In this document: one piece after another, positions 42,633 to 51,500 of the stretch
Position numbering within the stretch: position 1 is the stretch's first letter
Layout of the letters: the number at the start of each line of letters is the position of its first letter
Assembly (NCBI RefSeq): GCF_004801305.1
Contig: NZ_SSOD01000021.1
Coordinates: 30,875-94,874 of the forward strand
Direction: 5' to 3'
DNA length: 64,000 bases
From: Pseudothauera rhizosphaerae
Lineage (GTDB): Bacteria; Pseudomonadota; Gammaproteobacteria; Burkholderiales; Rhodocyclaceae
Made by a program: the position numbers and the translations under genes
The notes under the pieces: generated by a model
The model's input: only the letters and a program-made list of their open reading frames with translations
Database searches by the model: none
What the model was told of the DNA's origin: nothing

Positions 42633-43743
42633 GGAACCTCTGAACAACGCCGCGTAAAGCGCGGCCAGGCGCTCAATTCATCATGAAACTGGCGAATCCG
42701 TCCTTTTTTACCGCGCGAGAGCCTGATTTTTTGGCTTTGACGCGGCGCCGCACGCGACATTTGCGTGCGGCGGACGGATTACACCCCCTGCGGCATCAAC
42801 TGCCGCCTTGCGATATACAGATTGATCAACGCGAACAGCCCGATGATCTGGCTGCTGTTCTTCGCCAGGCCGTGGTATCGCACCTTGATGTAGCCGAACT
42901 GGCGTTTGAGGACGCGGAAGGGATGCTCGACGCGACTGCGAACCTTGGCCGCGACCCGGTTGAAGAGCGCCTCGGCTTCACTCTGCGTGATACCGGCGGT
43001 GCGCCGGATCGCCGCGCCGTCGAGCGCACCGATGCGTTCGATGGTTTGATGAACGCGGGGATAGTCGCAACCGCGGTCACCGAAGACGCGCTCTTCCTGC
43101 CCGTGCAGCAACTGCTCGGCCTCGGCGCAATCGGCAACCTTCGCCGTGCTCATGCGCACGGTGTGGATCAGTCCGCTCTTGTTGTCGGCGCCGATATGAA
43201 CCTTCATGCCGAAGTGCCAGATGTCGCCCTTCTTGGTCGGCGTCATCTCCAGGTCATGCTTGCCTTCAGCGTTCTTGGTCGAAGGTGGCGCGGCGATCAG
43301 GATGGCATCGACCCGCGTGCCGGACTTGAGCAGCAGCCCCTTCGCTTCGAGCAACTCGCGCACCAATGCAAACATCCGATCGGTCAGCTTGTGCGTCTCG
43401 AGCAATCGGCGGAAGTTGAGAATCGTGGTCTCGTCGGGGATCGCGTCCTCGCCCAGCTCGAACCCGGCAAAGCGGCGCATCGACTCCATGTCGTAGAGCG
43501 CCTCTCCCATCCCCGGATCGGACAGCGCAAACCATTGCTGCAGACACCACACGCGCAGCATCCTTGCCAGACCAATCGGCGGCCGGCCGCCCTTCGGCCC
43601 CGTTTTCTGGTTGGTGGTCTTCTTCTTGGCCGAGTACGCCGCGGAGGCGAAGGTCAGTTGCTTCATGCTCATGGTGTTCGTGGTCAGGGGCGGCGGTACG
43701 AGATGCGGGTGGCTGGACCATTCACTGGTTTTTCAGAGGCTCC
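42633..43743 (-). mobile_element. IS5-family element, right copy, complete (1111 bp)
   Basis: Terminal inverted repeats GGAACCTCTGAACAA / GGAGCCTCTGAAAAA, one transposase gene filling most of the length, flanked by CTAA on the left and GAAG on the right. It is in the same orientation as the left copy. By its ends and transposase motifs it belongs to the IS5 group. I cannot name the exact IS. Confidence 0.9.
42779..43672 (-). CDS. IS5-family DDE transposase (297 aa)
   Basis: Full-length transposase. IS5-group features: AIPDETTILNFRRLLE near residue 80, an Asp in TRVDAILIAAP, another in VFGDRGCDYPRVH, and the Glu in VEHPFRVLKRQFGYIKVRY. No frameshift or stop, so it may be active. It could also act on the deleted left copy, whose ends are the same. 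Confidence 0.93.
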   Translation of the reverse strand: MSMKQLTFASAAYSAKKKTTNQKTGPKGGRPPIGLARMLRVWCLQQWFALSDPGMGEALYDMESMRRFAGFELGEDAIPDETTILNFRRLLETHKLTDRMFALVRELLEAKGLLLKSGTRVDAILIAAPPSTKNAEGKHDLEMTPTKKGDIWHFGMKVHIGADNKSGLIHTVRMSTAKVADCAEAEQLLHGQEERVFGDRGCDYPRVHQTIERIGALDGAAIRRTAGITQSEAEALFNRVAAKVRSRVEHPFRVLKRQFGYIKVRYHGLAKNSSQIIGLFALINLYIARRQLMPQGV

Positions 43744-43747
43744 GAAG

Positions 43748-43808
43748 TTGGCCGCCAATTTTTTAAAGTCACTGCAACAGTTCGACGATATCGAAACTAG
43801 GAGGGCAA
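43748..43808 (+). promoter_or_regulatory. Truncated promoter region of the ArgG-like operon
   Basis: Only 65 bp lie between the right IS end and the operon start. It contains TTGGCCGCCAA (43748-43758, palindromic, directly at the insertion point), an AT-rich TTTTTTAAAG, an inverted repeat TTCGA-N5-TCGAA (43781-43795) and AGGAGGG before the ATG. If LysR once bound here, its upstream part is now 7.6 kb away. Transcription may come from the IS end or this remnant. Confidence 0.45.
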
Positions 43809-45035
43809 ATGAACGGAAGTAGAAAAATCCGCAGTTTGGATGATCTCGCGATAGTCGCTGATCGTTGTGACCACATACTGACAATGTTTAGCGGTGGCCT
43901 GGATAGTTCTTATGTGCTACAGGCGCTTGCCGGCCACCGTTGTCGGGTTACAGCACTATCCGTCGACATAGGTGATGGAGCAAATCGACAGGATATGGCT
44001 GCTATAGCTGAACAGTTTGGTGTCGAGCTTCATATTGTTGATGCCAAACGGGAGTTTTCAGAAGACGCTGTATTGCCTGCGATTTATGCAAACGCACGAT
44101 ACCTAGGTATCTATCCAATAAGCTCTTCTTTGTCGCGCCCAATAATCGCAAGACAGGCCGTGGAGTTGGCCAAGGCGTTGTGTTGTGATGCGATCGTGCA
44201 TACCGCAAATCAGTCTCATAATAGTCTGAGAAGACTAAATGGAGCCATAGAGCAATGTGGATACAAGGGGTATTTTGGGACTCCGTATGAATATACTGCC
44301 ATTTCGCGTACCGACAAAATAGAGGTTCTTAACAGAATCGGTCTTTCCTCTTTCAGTGCCCGCGGGATAAGTGGTGACGCAAATCTGTGGTGCAGGGAGT
44401 TTGAGTCCGGAAACCTAGATGATCCCGAGTTCTTCAAAGTACCAGATTCTCTTTTTAGTTGGACGGCTGAAAGGGCTGAAGGTGAGAGAGAAATTTCTAT
44501 TGTATTCAGTGAGGGGCGTCCGGTAGAAGTAACCGGCGAGAAGATGGGCTTGGTCGATTTGATCGGATATCTCAACAATGCTGTCGGCGCTTTCAAAATT
44601 GGACGATACTGTGGTCTAGAGCACTTGGAAGGTGGCGAAAAAGTACTTGAAGTCAGAGAGGCTCCTGCGGCACATATTCTGATGGATGCATACCGTCATC
44701 TCGAGACCGCGACGATTGACGCTGAACTGCTGCGTATAAAGCTTGGAATTGAAGGGCTTTGGGTGCGTGAGGCCATAGAAGGACGTTGGTTCGGTGCAAC
44801 TCATCGCGCGCTTAGCGCGTTCATTGCGATGACGGCACGAGAGGTCAGTGGAGAAGTTGTTTATCGGCTACGCGCTGGCGCTGCCGACGTGCGCTCTATA
44901 AGAGCCCTCACTCCTCTTTATATTAGAGATCGCGACAAATGGGAGAAGACCGCTGCTCTTGAACGTGCCAGCCGCAGTCTACACGACTATGCTCGTTCTG
45001 AAGGTTATCAAGCCCGCGTGTCCATATTGACCTAG
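43809..45035 (+). CDS. Argininosuccinate synthase-like ligase with altered substrate motif
   Basis: A 408-residue ArgG homologue. The PP-loop SGGLDSS (28-34) and the overall ArgG pattern (REFSEDAVLPAIYANARYLG, SRPIIARQAVELAK, late GLWVREAIEGRWFGATHRALSAFI) are kept. The canonical HGATGKGND segment that contacts aspartate and citrulline reads HTANQSHNS (131-139), so a different pair of substrates is likely. It is followed by an amino-acid hydroxylase-type gene and an exporter. Low G+C marks transfer. A housekeeping arginine role is improbable given the motif changes and the lack of other arg genes. Confidence 0.85.
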   Translation: MNGSRKIRSLDDLAIVADRCDHILTMFSGGLDSSYVLQALAGHRCRVTALSVDIGDGANRQDMAAIAEQFGVELHIVDAKREFSEDAVLPAIYANARYLGIYPISSSLSRPIIARQAVELAKALCCDAIVHTANQSHNSLRRLNGAIEQCGYKGYFGTPYEYTAISRTDKIEVLNRIGLSSFSARGISGDANLWCREFESGNLDDPEFFKVPDSLFSWTAERAEGEREISIVFSEGRPVEVTGEKMGLVDLIGYLNNAVGAFKIGRYCGLEHLEGGEKVLEVREAPAAHILMDAYRHLETATIDAELLRIKLGIEGLWVREAIEGRWFGATHRALSAFIAMTAREVSGEVVYRLRAGAADVRSIRALTPLYIRDRDKWEKTAALERASRSLHDYARSEGYQARVSILT

Positions 45036-45044
45036 GAGAACAGA

Positions 45045-45794
45045 ATGAGAGACGTGGCTTTTTCGACGGATAGAGCGCCTTCCAGGGCATGGGGCGAGTT
45101 TGTCAAGAGCGTATCTGATGATGCGTATCATTTTATTGGATGCGAGGAGTTCTGCACCCATTTTAGAGCTGATTCTGCCGAATGGGATGAATTTTCCGCT
45201 TGCTGGGACGGGCTTACCCAGGATCTCTATATGAATGATCAGGGGCTTTATCGGTACCGTCGCTATGGTGAATTCTTGTTTTTGATATCTGAGAGGCAGT
45301 TGGTGCAACTGCCGCATGGACCGTATCACCAGCCGGAATATATTAATAATCTGAATGGTGGTGTGATGCGCAATTTTGATCCGCTGGATCATGTATTCGT
45401 CAAGAACGGTTTCTTTAAGGGGCTTATGGAGGACTTGTCATTGATGTTCGGCGCGGTGGAGGGAGGAGTCGAAAAATGGAACATTAAGTTGCATCCGTAT
45501 CGTATCCGTGCCGCGGTTGGCATGCAGGGCAGGCCTACGCCAGAGGGTGTGCATCGCGACGGAGTAGACTACATCGCTGTTCTCATGATTCGCCGTAAGA
45601 ATATCATCGGGGGGGAAACGTGCGTTACTACCAATGATGGGGTCCCGCTTCGGGCTCTGACCCTCGCAAGACCAAAGGATATGCTTGTATTCGATGATAG
45701 AAGGGTCATGCATGGCGTTTCTCCAATCGAATGTGTCGCCGATTCATGCGATGCATATCGTGATGTGCTAGTCGTCGCGTTTACTCGATGCTGA
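45045..45794 (+). CDS. 2OG-Fe(II) dioxygenase of the PF10014 type (amino-acid hydroxylase-like)
   Basis: 249 aa, ATG preceded by AGGAGA, 9 bp after the ArgG-like gene. The motif TPEGVHRDGVDYIAVLMIRR gives His170-x-Asp172. VMHGVSPI gives His223, and Arg239 in YRDVLVVAF is placed for 2-oxoglutarate. PF10014 includes L-isoleucine 4-hydroxylase and related free amino-acid hydroxylases, and the GGETCVTT segment also fits. The substrate is probably a free amino acid or the ligase product. Confidence 0.85.
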   Translation: MRDVAFSTDRAPSRAWGEFVKSVSDDAYHFIGCEEFCTHFRADSAEWDEFSACWDGLTQDLYMNDQGLYRYRRYGEFLFLISERQLVQLPHGPYHQPEYINNLNGGVMRNFDPLDHVFVKNGFFKGLMEDLSLMFGAVEGGVEKWNIKLHPYRIRAAVGMQGRPTPEGVHRDGVDYIAVLMIRRKNIIGGETCVTTNDGVPLRALTLARPKDMLVFDDRRVMHGVSPIECVADSCDAYRDVLVVAFTRC

Positions 45795-45801
45795 GCGACT
45801 G

Positions 45802-46791
45802 ATGGCAAAAAGGATATCTGAGGATAGGCGAAGAATCTGGGTCACCGATGTATTGCTGCTTGCGGTAGCCGTAGTTTGGGGGACAAGTTACGGCACTGCA
45901 AAGGAAGCTCTGAACTACTACCCGGTCCTCGGTTTTCTAGCGGTGCGTTTTCTACTGACCTTCCTCGTTCTGTCGCCAATCCTTTTGAGGTTGCCAAGGG
46001 TTGATCTACTAAAGCTCGTCCGTGTTGGCGGTCCAACCGGGGCGATTCTGCTATCCGTATTTTTATGCGAAACGTTCGGGGTGTATTTGACTACGGCATC
46101 CAATGCCGCTCTCTTGATCAGCCTTTGCGTCATCTTTACGCCATTCGTCGAGTGGCTGCTGCTCGGCTGTCGACCTAGGAGGCGTGTCTTCCTAGCCGCA
46201 CTGGTATCGCTCGGCGGTACGTGGATGTTGACTGGCGGTGCTAACGTTGCAGTGTTGAATGCTGGAGACCTGCTTATCATCGGTGCCGCCGTTCTGCGTG
46301 CGTGCATGGTCACCGTGACGCGGCGTATGACCGAAGGGCTTACTGTTTCTAGTCTAAGCCTTACTGCGATGCAGGCTGGCGTCGTGGGTGTGGGGAGTTT
46401 GCTCGTAGCCCTATCAGTCTTGCCGCTGCAGGCGATTGCGTTACCCGACTCCGCGACGTTTTGGGCTTGTACCGTGTACTTAGTGCTGTTTTGTACGGTC
46501 TTCGCTTTCTTTGCGCAGAACTATGCCGTCAGACGGTCAAGTCCGACCCGTGTAGCGGTACTGATGGGGAGCGAGCCGCTGTTCGGTGCGCTGTTTGCCG
46601 TCATGTTCGTAGGGGAGCAACTTTCCGCGCTAGCTTGGTTTGGTGGTGGCCTGATATGTGCAGCGACCTTGTGGGTAGCGTTAGCGCCACACGGTGTCGA
46701 TGATAATAAAGCTCCTGCGGACGTGCGTCCTATGGTGGCAGGGCAACGCTTGGCGGTAGAGAGCACGGACAGTAGTCTGAAAGGCCGATAG
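45802..46791 (+). CDS. EamA/DMT-family transporter
   Basis: A 329-residue membrane protein with ten helices in two EamA repeats (LAVAVVWGTSYGTAKEAL in the first; SSPTRVAVLMGSEPLFGALFAVMF in the second). EamA proteins often export amino acids and related metabolites. It lies 7 bp after the hydroxylase and lacks an obvious ribosome site, so coupled translation is likely. It is the last gene of the low-G+C region. The next gene is convergent and host-like. Confidence 0.88.
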   Translation: MAKRISEDRRRIWVTDVLLLAVAVVWGTSYGTAKEALNYYPVLGFLAVRFLLTFLVLSPILLRLPRVDLLKLVRVGGPTGAILLSVFLCETFGVYLTTASNAALLISLCVIFTPFVEWLLLGCRPRRRVFLAALVSLGGTWMLTGGANVAVLNAGDLLIIGAAVLRACMVTVTRRMTEGLTVSSLSLTAMQAGVVGVGSLLVALSVLPLQAIALPDSATFWACTVYLVLFCTVFAFFAQNYAVRRSSPTRVAVLMGSEPLFGALFAVMFVGEQLSALAWFGGGLICAATLWVALAPHGVDDNKAPADVRPMVAGQRLAVESTDSSLKGR

Positions 46792-46801
46792 GGGCGAGGC
46801 T

Positions 46802-47278
46802 CTATTCGGCCAGCTTGCCGAGGGCTTCCACCACTTCCGGCGGCGCCTGCACCAGTTCCACCAGCACGCCTTCGCCGCCGATGGGGAATTCCTCGTTGCC
46901 CTTGGGGTGCAGGAAAGTAATGTCGTAGCCCGCGGCGCCGCGGCGGATGCCGCCGGGGGCGAAGCGCACGCCCTGGGCAGTGAGCCATTCCACCGCCGTG
47001 GGCAGGTCGTCCACCCACAGGCCGATGTGGTTGAGCGGGGTGGCGTGGACCGCCGGCTTCTTTTCCGGGTCCAGGGGCTGCATCAGGTCCACTTCCACCT
47101 TGAACGGACCCTTGCCCATGGCGCAGATGTCCTCGTCCACGTTCTCGCGCTCGGAGACGAAGTTGCCGGTGACGTCCAGGCCCAGCATGTCCACCCAGAA
47201 GGTCTTGAGCTTGTCCTTGCTGGGACCGCCGATGGCGATCTGCTGGACGCCGAGGATCTTGAAGGGACGCTGGGACAT
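46802..47278 (-). CDS. mce: VOC-family protein, probable methylmalonyl-CoA epimerase
   Basis: A 158-residue vicinal-oxygen-chelate protein. Metal-ligand-type residues occur at [17 protein letters not shown] and [12 protein letters not shown]. The first ligand is Gln where His is often found. The C-terminal [21 protein letters not shown] pattern fits epimerases. It would link (S)-methylmalonyl-CoA from PccAB to the mutase. Support comes from its promoter, which shares ATCCATAATTAT with the mutase operon region 22 kb away. A different VOC function cannot be excluded. Confidence 0.78.
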   Translation of the reverse strand: MSQRPFKILGVQQIAIGGPSKDKLKTFWVDMLGLDVTGNFVSERENVDEDICAMGKGPFKVEVDLMQPLDPEKKPAVHATPLNHIGLWVDDLPTAVEWLTAQGVRFAPGGIRRGAAGYDITFLHPKGNEEFPIGGEGVLVELVQAPPEVVEALGKLAE

Positions 47279-47313
47279 GGTGCGGGGCTCCTGGAAGTCG
47301 GTTTGGATTAATA

Positions 47314-47327
47314 ATCCATAATTATAG
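47314..47327 (-). promoter_or_regulatory. Motif shared with the mutase-operon operator
   Basis: ATCCATAATTATAG lies 36 bp upstream of the epimerase-like start. Its first 12 bases equal the minus-strand sequence of the palindrome at 24835-24850. A neighbouring GGATTAATAATCC (47305-47317) is itself an inverted repeat. Confidence 0.55.
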
Positions 47328-47365
47328 GCGGGACGGAAAGGATTTCGGTAGAGGCGGGCAGCCCC

Positions 47366-48097
47366 TCACTCCCAGGCAACCTGGGCGGAGAACAGGTAGC
47401 CCGCGCCGTACACGGTCTTGATCAGCCTCGGGTTCTGCGGGTCGTCGTCGAGCTTGCGGCGCAGCCGCGAGATGCGCACGTCTATGCTGCGGTCGAAGGG
47501 GTCCACGTCCCGTTCGCCCAGCAGTTGCTCGCGGCTGAGGATCTTGTTGGGCCGGCGCAGCAGCGTGAGCAGCAGCGCGGCTTCCGCCGAGGAGAGGCCG
47601 ATTTCGCCGCCGCCGGGGGCGATCAGCGCATGGCGGCCCTTGTCGAAGGCCCAGCCGGCGAAGCGGGCGAGGTTGGGCTCGCTGGGCACGGCGTCGGCCG
47701 GAGCGCCGCGCTGGTAGCGGCGCAGGATGGAGCGCACGCGGGCGACCAGTTCCCGCGGCTCGAAGGGCTTGACGATGTAGTCGTCCGCGCCCAGTTCCAG
47801 GCCGAGCACGCGGTCGGTGACGTCGTTGCGCCCGGTCAGGATCAGCACCGCGCACGGGCTGCCTTCCTGCAGCGCGCGCACCACCTGCATGCCGTCCATG
47901 TCCGGCAGGCCCAGATCCACGATGCACAGGTCGGGCACGGCCTGGCGGGCGCGGGCCAGCAGTTGCTGGCCGGTGGCCACGTGCTCGCAGCGGAAGCCGT
48001 ATTCGGACAGGCTCGCGCAGATCAGGCGGGCGATCTCGGCCTCATCCTCCAGCACGAAGATGGTCGACGGGCTTGCCTCGGGTCGGGTCGCGCTCAT
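47366..48097 (-). CDS. OmpR-family response regulator
   Basis: 243 aa. Receiver domain with the phosphoacceptor Asp in CIVDLGLPDMDG and the conserved Lys in DDYIVKPFEPREL, then a winged-helix DNA-binding domain (VDPFDRSIDVRISRLRRKL, TVYGAGYLF). Its start overlaps the stop of the upstream hybrid kinase by 4 bp, so they form one two-component system. Signal and targets are not visible. Confidence 0.93.
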   Translation of the reverse strand: MSATRPEASPSTIFVLEDEAEIARLICASLSEYGFRCEHVATGQQLLARARQAVPDLCIVDLGLPDMDGMQVVRALQEGSPCAVLILTGRNDVTDRVLGLELGADDYIVKPFEPRELVARVRSILRRYQRGAPADAVPSEPNLARFAGWAFDKGRHALIAPGGGEIGLSSAEAALLLTLLRRPNKILSREQLLGERDVDPFDRSIDVRISRLRRKLDDDPQNPRLIKTVYGAGYLFSAQVAWE

Positions 48098-50145
48098 GTT
48101 GGGCCGGGCTCCTGGGGCGGGTTGAGGTTCTGCAGCACGGCGGCCAGCGCCGCCTGGTCGAAGGGTTTGCGCAGTACCGGGACGTCGGTGGCGCCGCTCG
48201 CGGCCTCGTCGCCGGCGCTGGCGTAGCCGGTAATCAGCAGGATGGGCAGGTCGGGCCGCAGGGCACGTGCCCGCGTGGCCAGTTCGCGGCCGCCGACGCC
48301 GCCGGGCATCACCGTGTCGCTGACCAGCAGCGCGATGTCCTCGACGTTTTCCAACAGCCTCGCCGCCTCGACGCCGTTTTCCGCCTCGATCACCGGATGG
48401 CCGAGGGCGGTGAGTTGCATGCGAATCACCTTGCGCACCTCCGGTTCGTCCTCCACCAGCAGTACCGGCCCGCTGCGCAGGCGCGGCGCAGGCGGCGGCG
48501 CGGATTCCGCCACGGGCGTGCCGGCCGGCTGCGCCGTCGGCAGCACGAAGCGCACGTTGGTGCCCTTGCCGGGGGTGCTGAGGATGCGGATGTTGCCGCC
48601 CGACTGGCGCACGAAGCCGTACACCATGGACAGCCCCAGGCCGCTGCCGCTGCCGAAGGGTTTGGTGGTGAAGAAGGGTTCGAACAGCCGCGGCACCAGC
48701 GCCGGGTCGATGCCGCCGCCGCTGTCGGTGACGTCGATCTGCACGTAGTGGCCGGGTGGCACTTCGACCAGGCGGGCGATGTTGGCGTCGATCTCCCGGT
48801 CGGACACCGCGATCGTCAGCTCGCCGCCGTCCGGCATGGCGTCGCGCGCGTTGAGCGCGAGGTTGAGCAGGGCGTTCTCCAACTGGTGCGGATCGACCAG
48901 CGCGTGCAGCGGTTCGCCAGGCAGGCGCAGGCGCACCTTGATCGTTTCCGACAGCGAGCGCACCAGCAGGTGCGACATGTTGTGCACCAGGGCGCCGACC
49001 TCCACCGGGCAGGGCTCCAGCGTCTGGCGGCGCGAGAAGGTGAGCAGGCGCTTGATCAGCTCGGCGCCGCGCTTCGAGGCCTGCAGCGCCGGGTTCACAT
49101 ATTCCGAGCCGGGCCCGCCGCCGAGCTGGGTCTGCAGCGCCGACAGGTTGCCGATGATGATGGTGAGCAGGTTGTTGAAGTCATGGGCCAGCCCGCCGGT
49201 GAGCTGGCCCACCGCCTCCATCTTCTGCGCCTGCACCAGTGCGGCCTGGCTGGCCTTTTGTTCGGTGATGTCGATGGACAGCACGAAATAACCTTTGAAG
49301 CCGCCTTCCAGCGACACGTCCGGCACCACCGTGCTGCGGGCGTAGACGGTGCGCCCTTCGGCGTTCCTGCGGGCGTATTCGTAGGTCACGCGCTCGCCCT
49401 GTTCGGCTTCGGTCAGATGGGGCCGGATCTGCCCGTAGGCTTCGGGGCCGAAGACGTCGGCGATGGATTTGTCGACGATGCCGCCCTTGGTCTCGCCGAA
49501 CCATTCCGCATAGGCCCGGTTGGCGAAGCGGTAGCGCTGGCCAGCGTCGATGTGAGCGATCATGGCCGGAATGGCGTCCAGGATCAGGCGCAGGCGCTCC
49601 TCGTTGAGGCGCAGCGCGCCGGCGATCTGGTCGATTTCCCGGTTGGCCCGTTCCAGTTCGGCGGTGCGTTCGCGCACCCGCGCTTCGAGTTGCGCGTTCT
49701 GCTCCTGGATCACCGCCTCGGCGCGGCGCTGCTCGGTGATGTCCGTCCACAACGAGACGAAGCCGAGGTTGGGGATGGGCACGCCGCGCACCGCCAGCAC
49801 CCGGCCGTTGGGGCGCGCGCGCTCGAAGTAGTGGGGCTGGAAGGCGCGCACGGCGGCCATGCGCTCGGCCACCAGCATGTCGATGTCGCCGTCGCCGTAT
49901 TCGCCGCGCTCGGCATTGAAGCGCAGCAGCACTTCGAACGGCAGGCCGTGGTAGAGCAGGCTTTCGGGAAACTCCAGCAGGCGCACCAGCGCCTTGTTCC
50001 AGGTGACGAGCTTGGGGGTGGCGTCGAACACGGCCACCGCCTGGTCGAGCAGATCCAGCCCCGCCAGCAGCAGGTCATAGCGCCGGCGCTGTTCGGGGGG
50101 CAGGGCGGTGAGGGGCTCGGGCGGGGCGGCCGTGGGCTTGGCCAT
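48094..50145 (-). CDS. PAS-containing hybrid sensor histidine kinase
   Basis: 683 aa from ATG at 50145 (an in-frame start at 50238 would add 31 residues of unlikely composition). Domains in order: PAS_7-like (about 20-140), coiled coil, second PAS (about 190-310), HisKA with phospho-His in GGLAHDFNNLLT, HATPase with NALLNLALNARDAMPDGG, and a C-terminal receiver with Asp in LLVSDTVMPGG. No membrane segment is evident, so it is probably a cytoplasmic sensor. It is coupled to the downstream OmpR-type regulator. Confidence 0.9.
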   Translation of the reverse strand: MAKPTAAPPEPLTALPPEQRRRYDLLLAGLDLLDQAVAVFDATPKLVTWNKALVRLLEFPESLLYHGLPFEVLLRFNAERGEYGDGDIDMLVAERMAAVRAFQPHYFERARPNGRVLAVRGVPIPNLGFVSLWTDITEQRRAEAVIQEQNAQLEARVRERTAELERANREIDQIAGALRLNEERLRLILDAIPAMIAHIDAGQRYRFANRAYAEWFGETKGGIVDKSIADVFGPEAYGQIRPHLTEAEQGERVTYEYARRNAEGRTVYARSTVVPDVSLEGGFKGYFVLSIDITEQKASQAALVQAQKMEAVGQLTGGLAHDFNNLLTIIIGNLSALQTQLGGGPGSEYVNPALQASKRGAELIKRLLTFSRRQTLEPCPVEVGALVHNMSHLLVRSLSETIKVRLRLPGEPLHALVDPHQLENALLNLALNARDAMPDGGELTIAVSDREIDANIARLVEVPPGHYVQIDVTDSGGGIDPALVPRLFEPFFTTKPFGSGSGLGLSMVYGFVRQSGGNIRILSTPGKGTNVRFVLPTAQPAGTPVAESAPPPAPRLRSGPVLLVEDEPEVRKVIRMQLTALGHPVIEAENGVEAARLLENVEDIALLVSDTVMPGGVGGRELATRARALRPDLPILLITGYASAGDEAASGATDVPVLRKPFDQAALAAVLQNLNPPQEPGPT

Positions 50146-50300
50146 CTTGTTGCGGGTCTCCGTGTGCCTGTCGTTGTCGTTCGTGCAGTCCGTCAGGGTT
50201 GCACAACTCGTTTGTCCGGGCACGCTGCGACGCGGCACGGCGGCGCTGCATCGTCGCCAGAATCGGCGCCTGCGTCAACGTGACAGCACACGGGCGGCGC

Positions 50301-51371
50301 CTAATGGCGCGGGCCAGGCAGGCGATTGCGGTACTGCTCGGGGGAGAGGCCAGTCCAGCCCACGAAGGCGCGGTAGAACGCGGATGGGTCGGCGTAGCCC
50401 AGGTCGGCGGCCAGCTCGCCGACCGGTTGCGCGGTCTTGGTCAGGCGGGCGATGGCGATGTCGCGCCGCATGGCCTCCTTGATGGCGCGGAAGCCGGAGC
50501 CTTCCTCTTCCAGCCGGCGTGCCAGCGTGCGCTCGGACAGGTGCAGGCGGGCGGCGACTTCCTGCACCGACAGGTTCTCCGGTAGCGCGGCGCGCAGGGC
50601 GTCGCGCACCCGCGTGACCATCTCCCGGTCGCGCCGGTAGAGCATGGTGATACGGCCCGGCGCGCCGTCCAGGAAGCGTTCCAGCGCGGCCTCGTCGCGC
50701 CGCAGGGGCAGGTCGAGCAGGTTAGCCTGCAGGCGGGCGGCCAGTTCGTCCGTGCCGAAGCGGGAATGGGCCGTGTAGACCAGCGTGTAGTCGTCGGCGT
50801 GGGCGGGGCGCGGGTAGGGGAAGTCCACCGCGTCCAGCGCCAGCCCGCGGCCCGCGAACCAGCACGCCACGCCGTGCAGCAGGCGCAGCAGCCATTCGAA
50901 GGCGAACACCCGGCCGGGGTCGTCGGGCCGGGCGGAGAGGGAGTGCGTCTCGCGCAGGGTCAGGGTGGCGACCAGGTCGCCGCGCTCGATGTGGAGGGCT
51001 AGGTCGGGCAGGGCCAGGCGCAGGAAGCGCGCGGCGCGGCCCAGGGCCTCGCCCAGCGTGGGCGCGCCCAGCATGCTGCGGCACAGGAACTCGAAGAAGC
51101 CGGGCGCCACCGGGCGCTCGAACAGGCCGAAGCCCTCGTCGTCCAGGGCGGCGGTGACGCGGTTGTACAGCTCGGCGTAGCGCTCCACCGGAATGCGGAT
51201 GGCGGAGTCTGCAAGGTCGACGCCGGCCGCGCGCAGCAGCGGGGCCGGATCGTGCTCCTGGCGCAACACGCCGGCGAGCATGCCGGTGACGAAACCCATG
51301 GAGACCGAGGCGCGGGTACGCCCGCCGGAACGCGGGGCAAGCGCGCTGCGGGAGCCTGTGAGGTGGGGCAT
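50301..51371 (-). CDS. AraC-family regulator next to icmF
   Basis: 356 aa from ATG at 51371. The N-terminal ligand domain is of the Arabinose_bd type (FVTGMLAGVLRQEHDPAPLL). The C-terminal AraC HTH pair contains NLSVQEVAARLHLSERTLARRLEEEG and ELAADLGYADPSAFYRAFVGWTG. It is divergent from icmF with a 129-bp gap and may control it in response to a branched-chain acid or CoA ester (inference). Confidence 0.9.
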   Translation of the reverse strand: MPHLTGSRSALAPRSGGRTRASVSMGFVTGMLAGVLRQEHDPAPLLRAAGVDLADSAIRIPVERYAELYNRVTAALDDEGFGLFERPVAPGFFEFLCRSMLGAPTLGEALGRAARFLRLALPDLALHIERGDLVATLTLRETHSLSARPDDPGRVFAFEWLLRLLHGVACWFAGRGLALDAVDFPYPRPAHADDYTLVYTAHSRFGTDELAARLQANLLDLPLRRDEAALERFLDGAPGRITMLYRRDREMVTRVRDALRAALPENLSVQEVAARLHLSERTLARRLEEEGSGFRAIKEAMRRDIAIARLTKTAQPVGELAADLGYADPSAFYRAFVGWTGLSPEQYRNRLPGPRH

Positions 51372-51500
51372 GACGGCGGCCTCCGCCGGTAAAAACATTT
51401 GGCAGATTTTGCACGATAGGCGGCGCCAACGGCAATGGCAATCGTCTGGTGCCGCCTCTAACATTCAGGCACAACCCAGCGGAGCGGAAGGAGACACCAA

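Larger units (their letters stand above)
36143..43747. mobile_element. IS-bounded composite element, about 7.6 kb with 4-bp flanks
   Basis: Two directly oriented copies of the same IS5-family element (36147-36726 and 42633-43743) enclose six co-directional cargo genes. The base quadruplets outside the element are identical (GAAG at 36143-36146 and 43744-43747), as expected for a target duplication made when the whole unit inserted. The inner flanks of both copies are CTAA (36727-36730 and 42629-42632). The cargo has lower G+C than the host. The two IS copies differ at roughly 3 percent of aligned positions by eye, so the structure is not brand new. Confidence 0.8.

Noticed and set aside
43809..45035. 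Housekeeping argininosuccinate synthase (argG)
   Set aside because: The conserved HGATGKGND substrate motif is replaced, no arg genes are near, and context is a low-G+C island with a hydroxylase and exporter.
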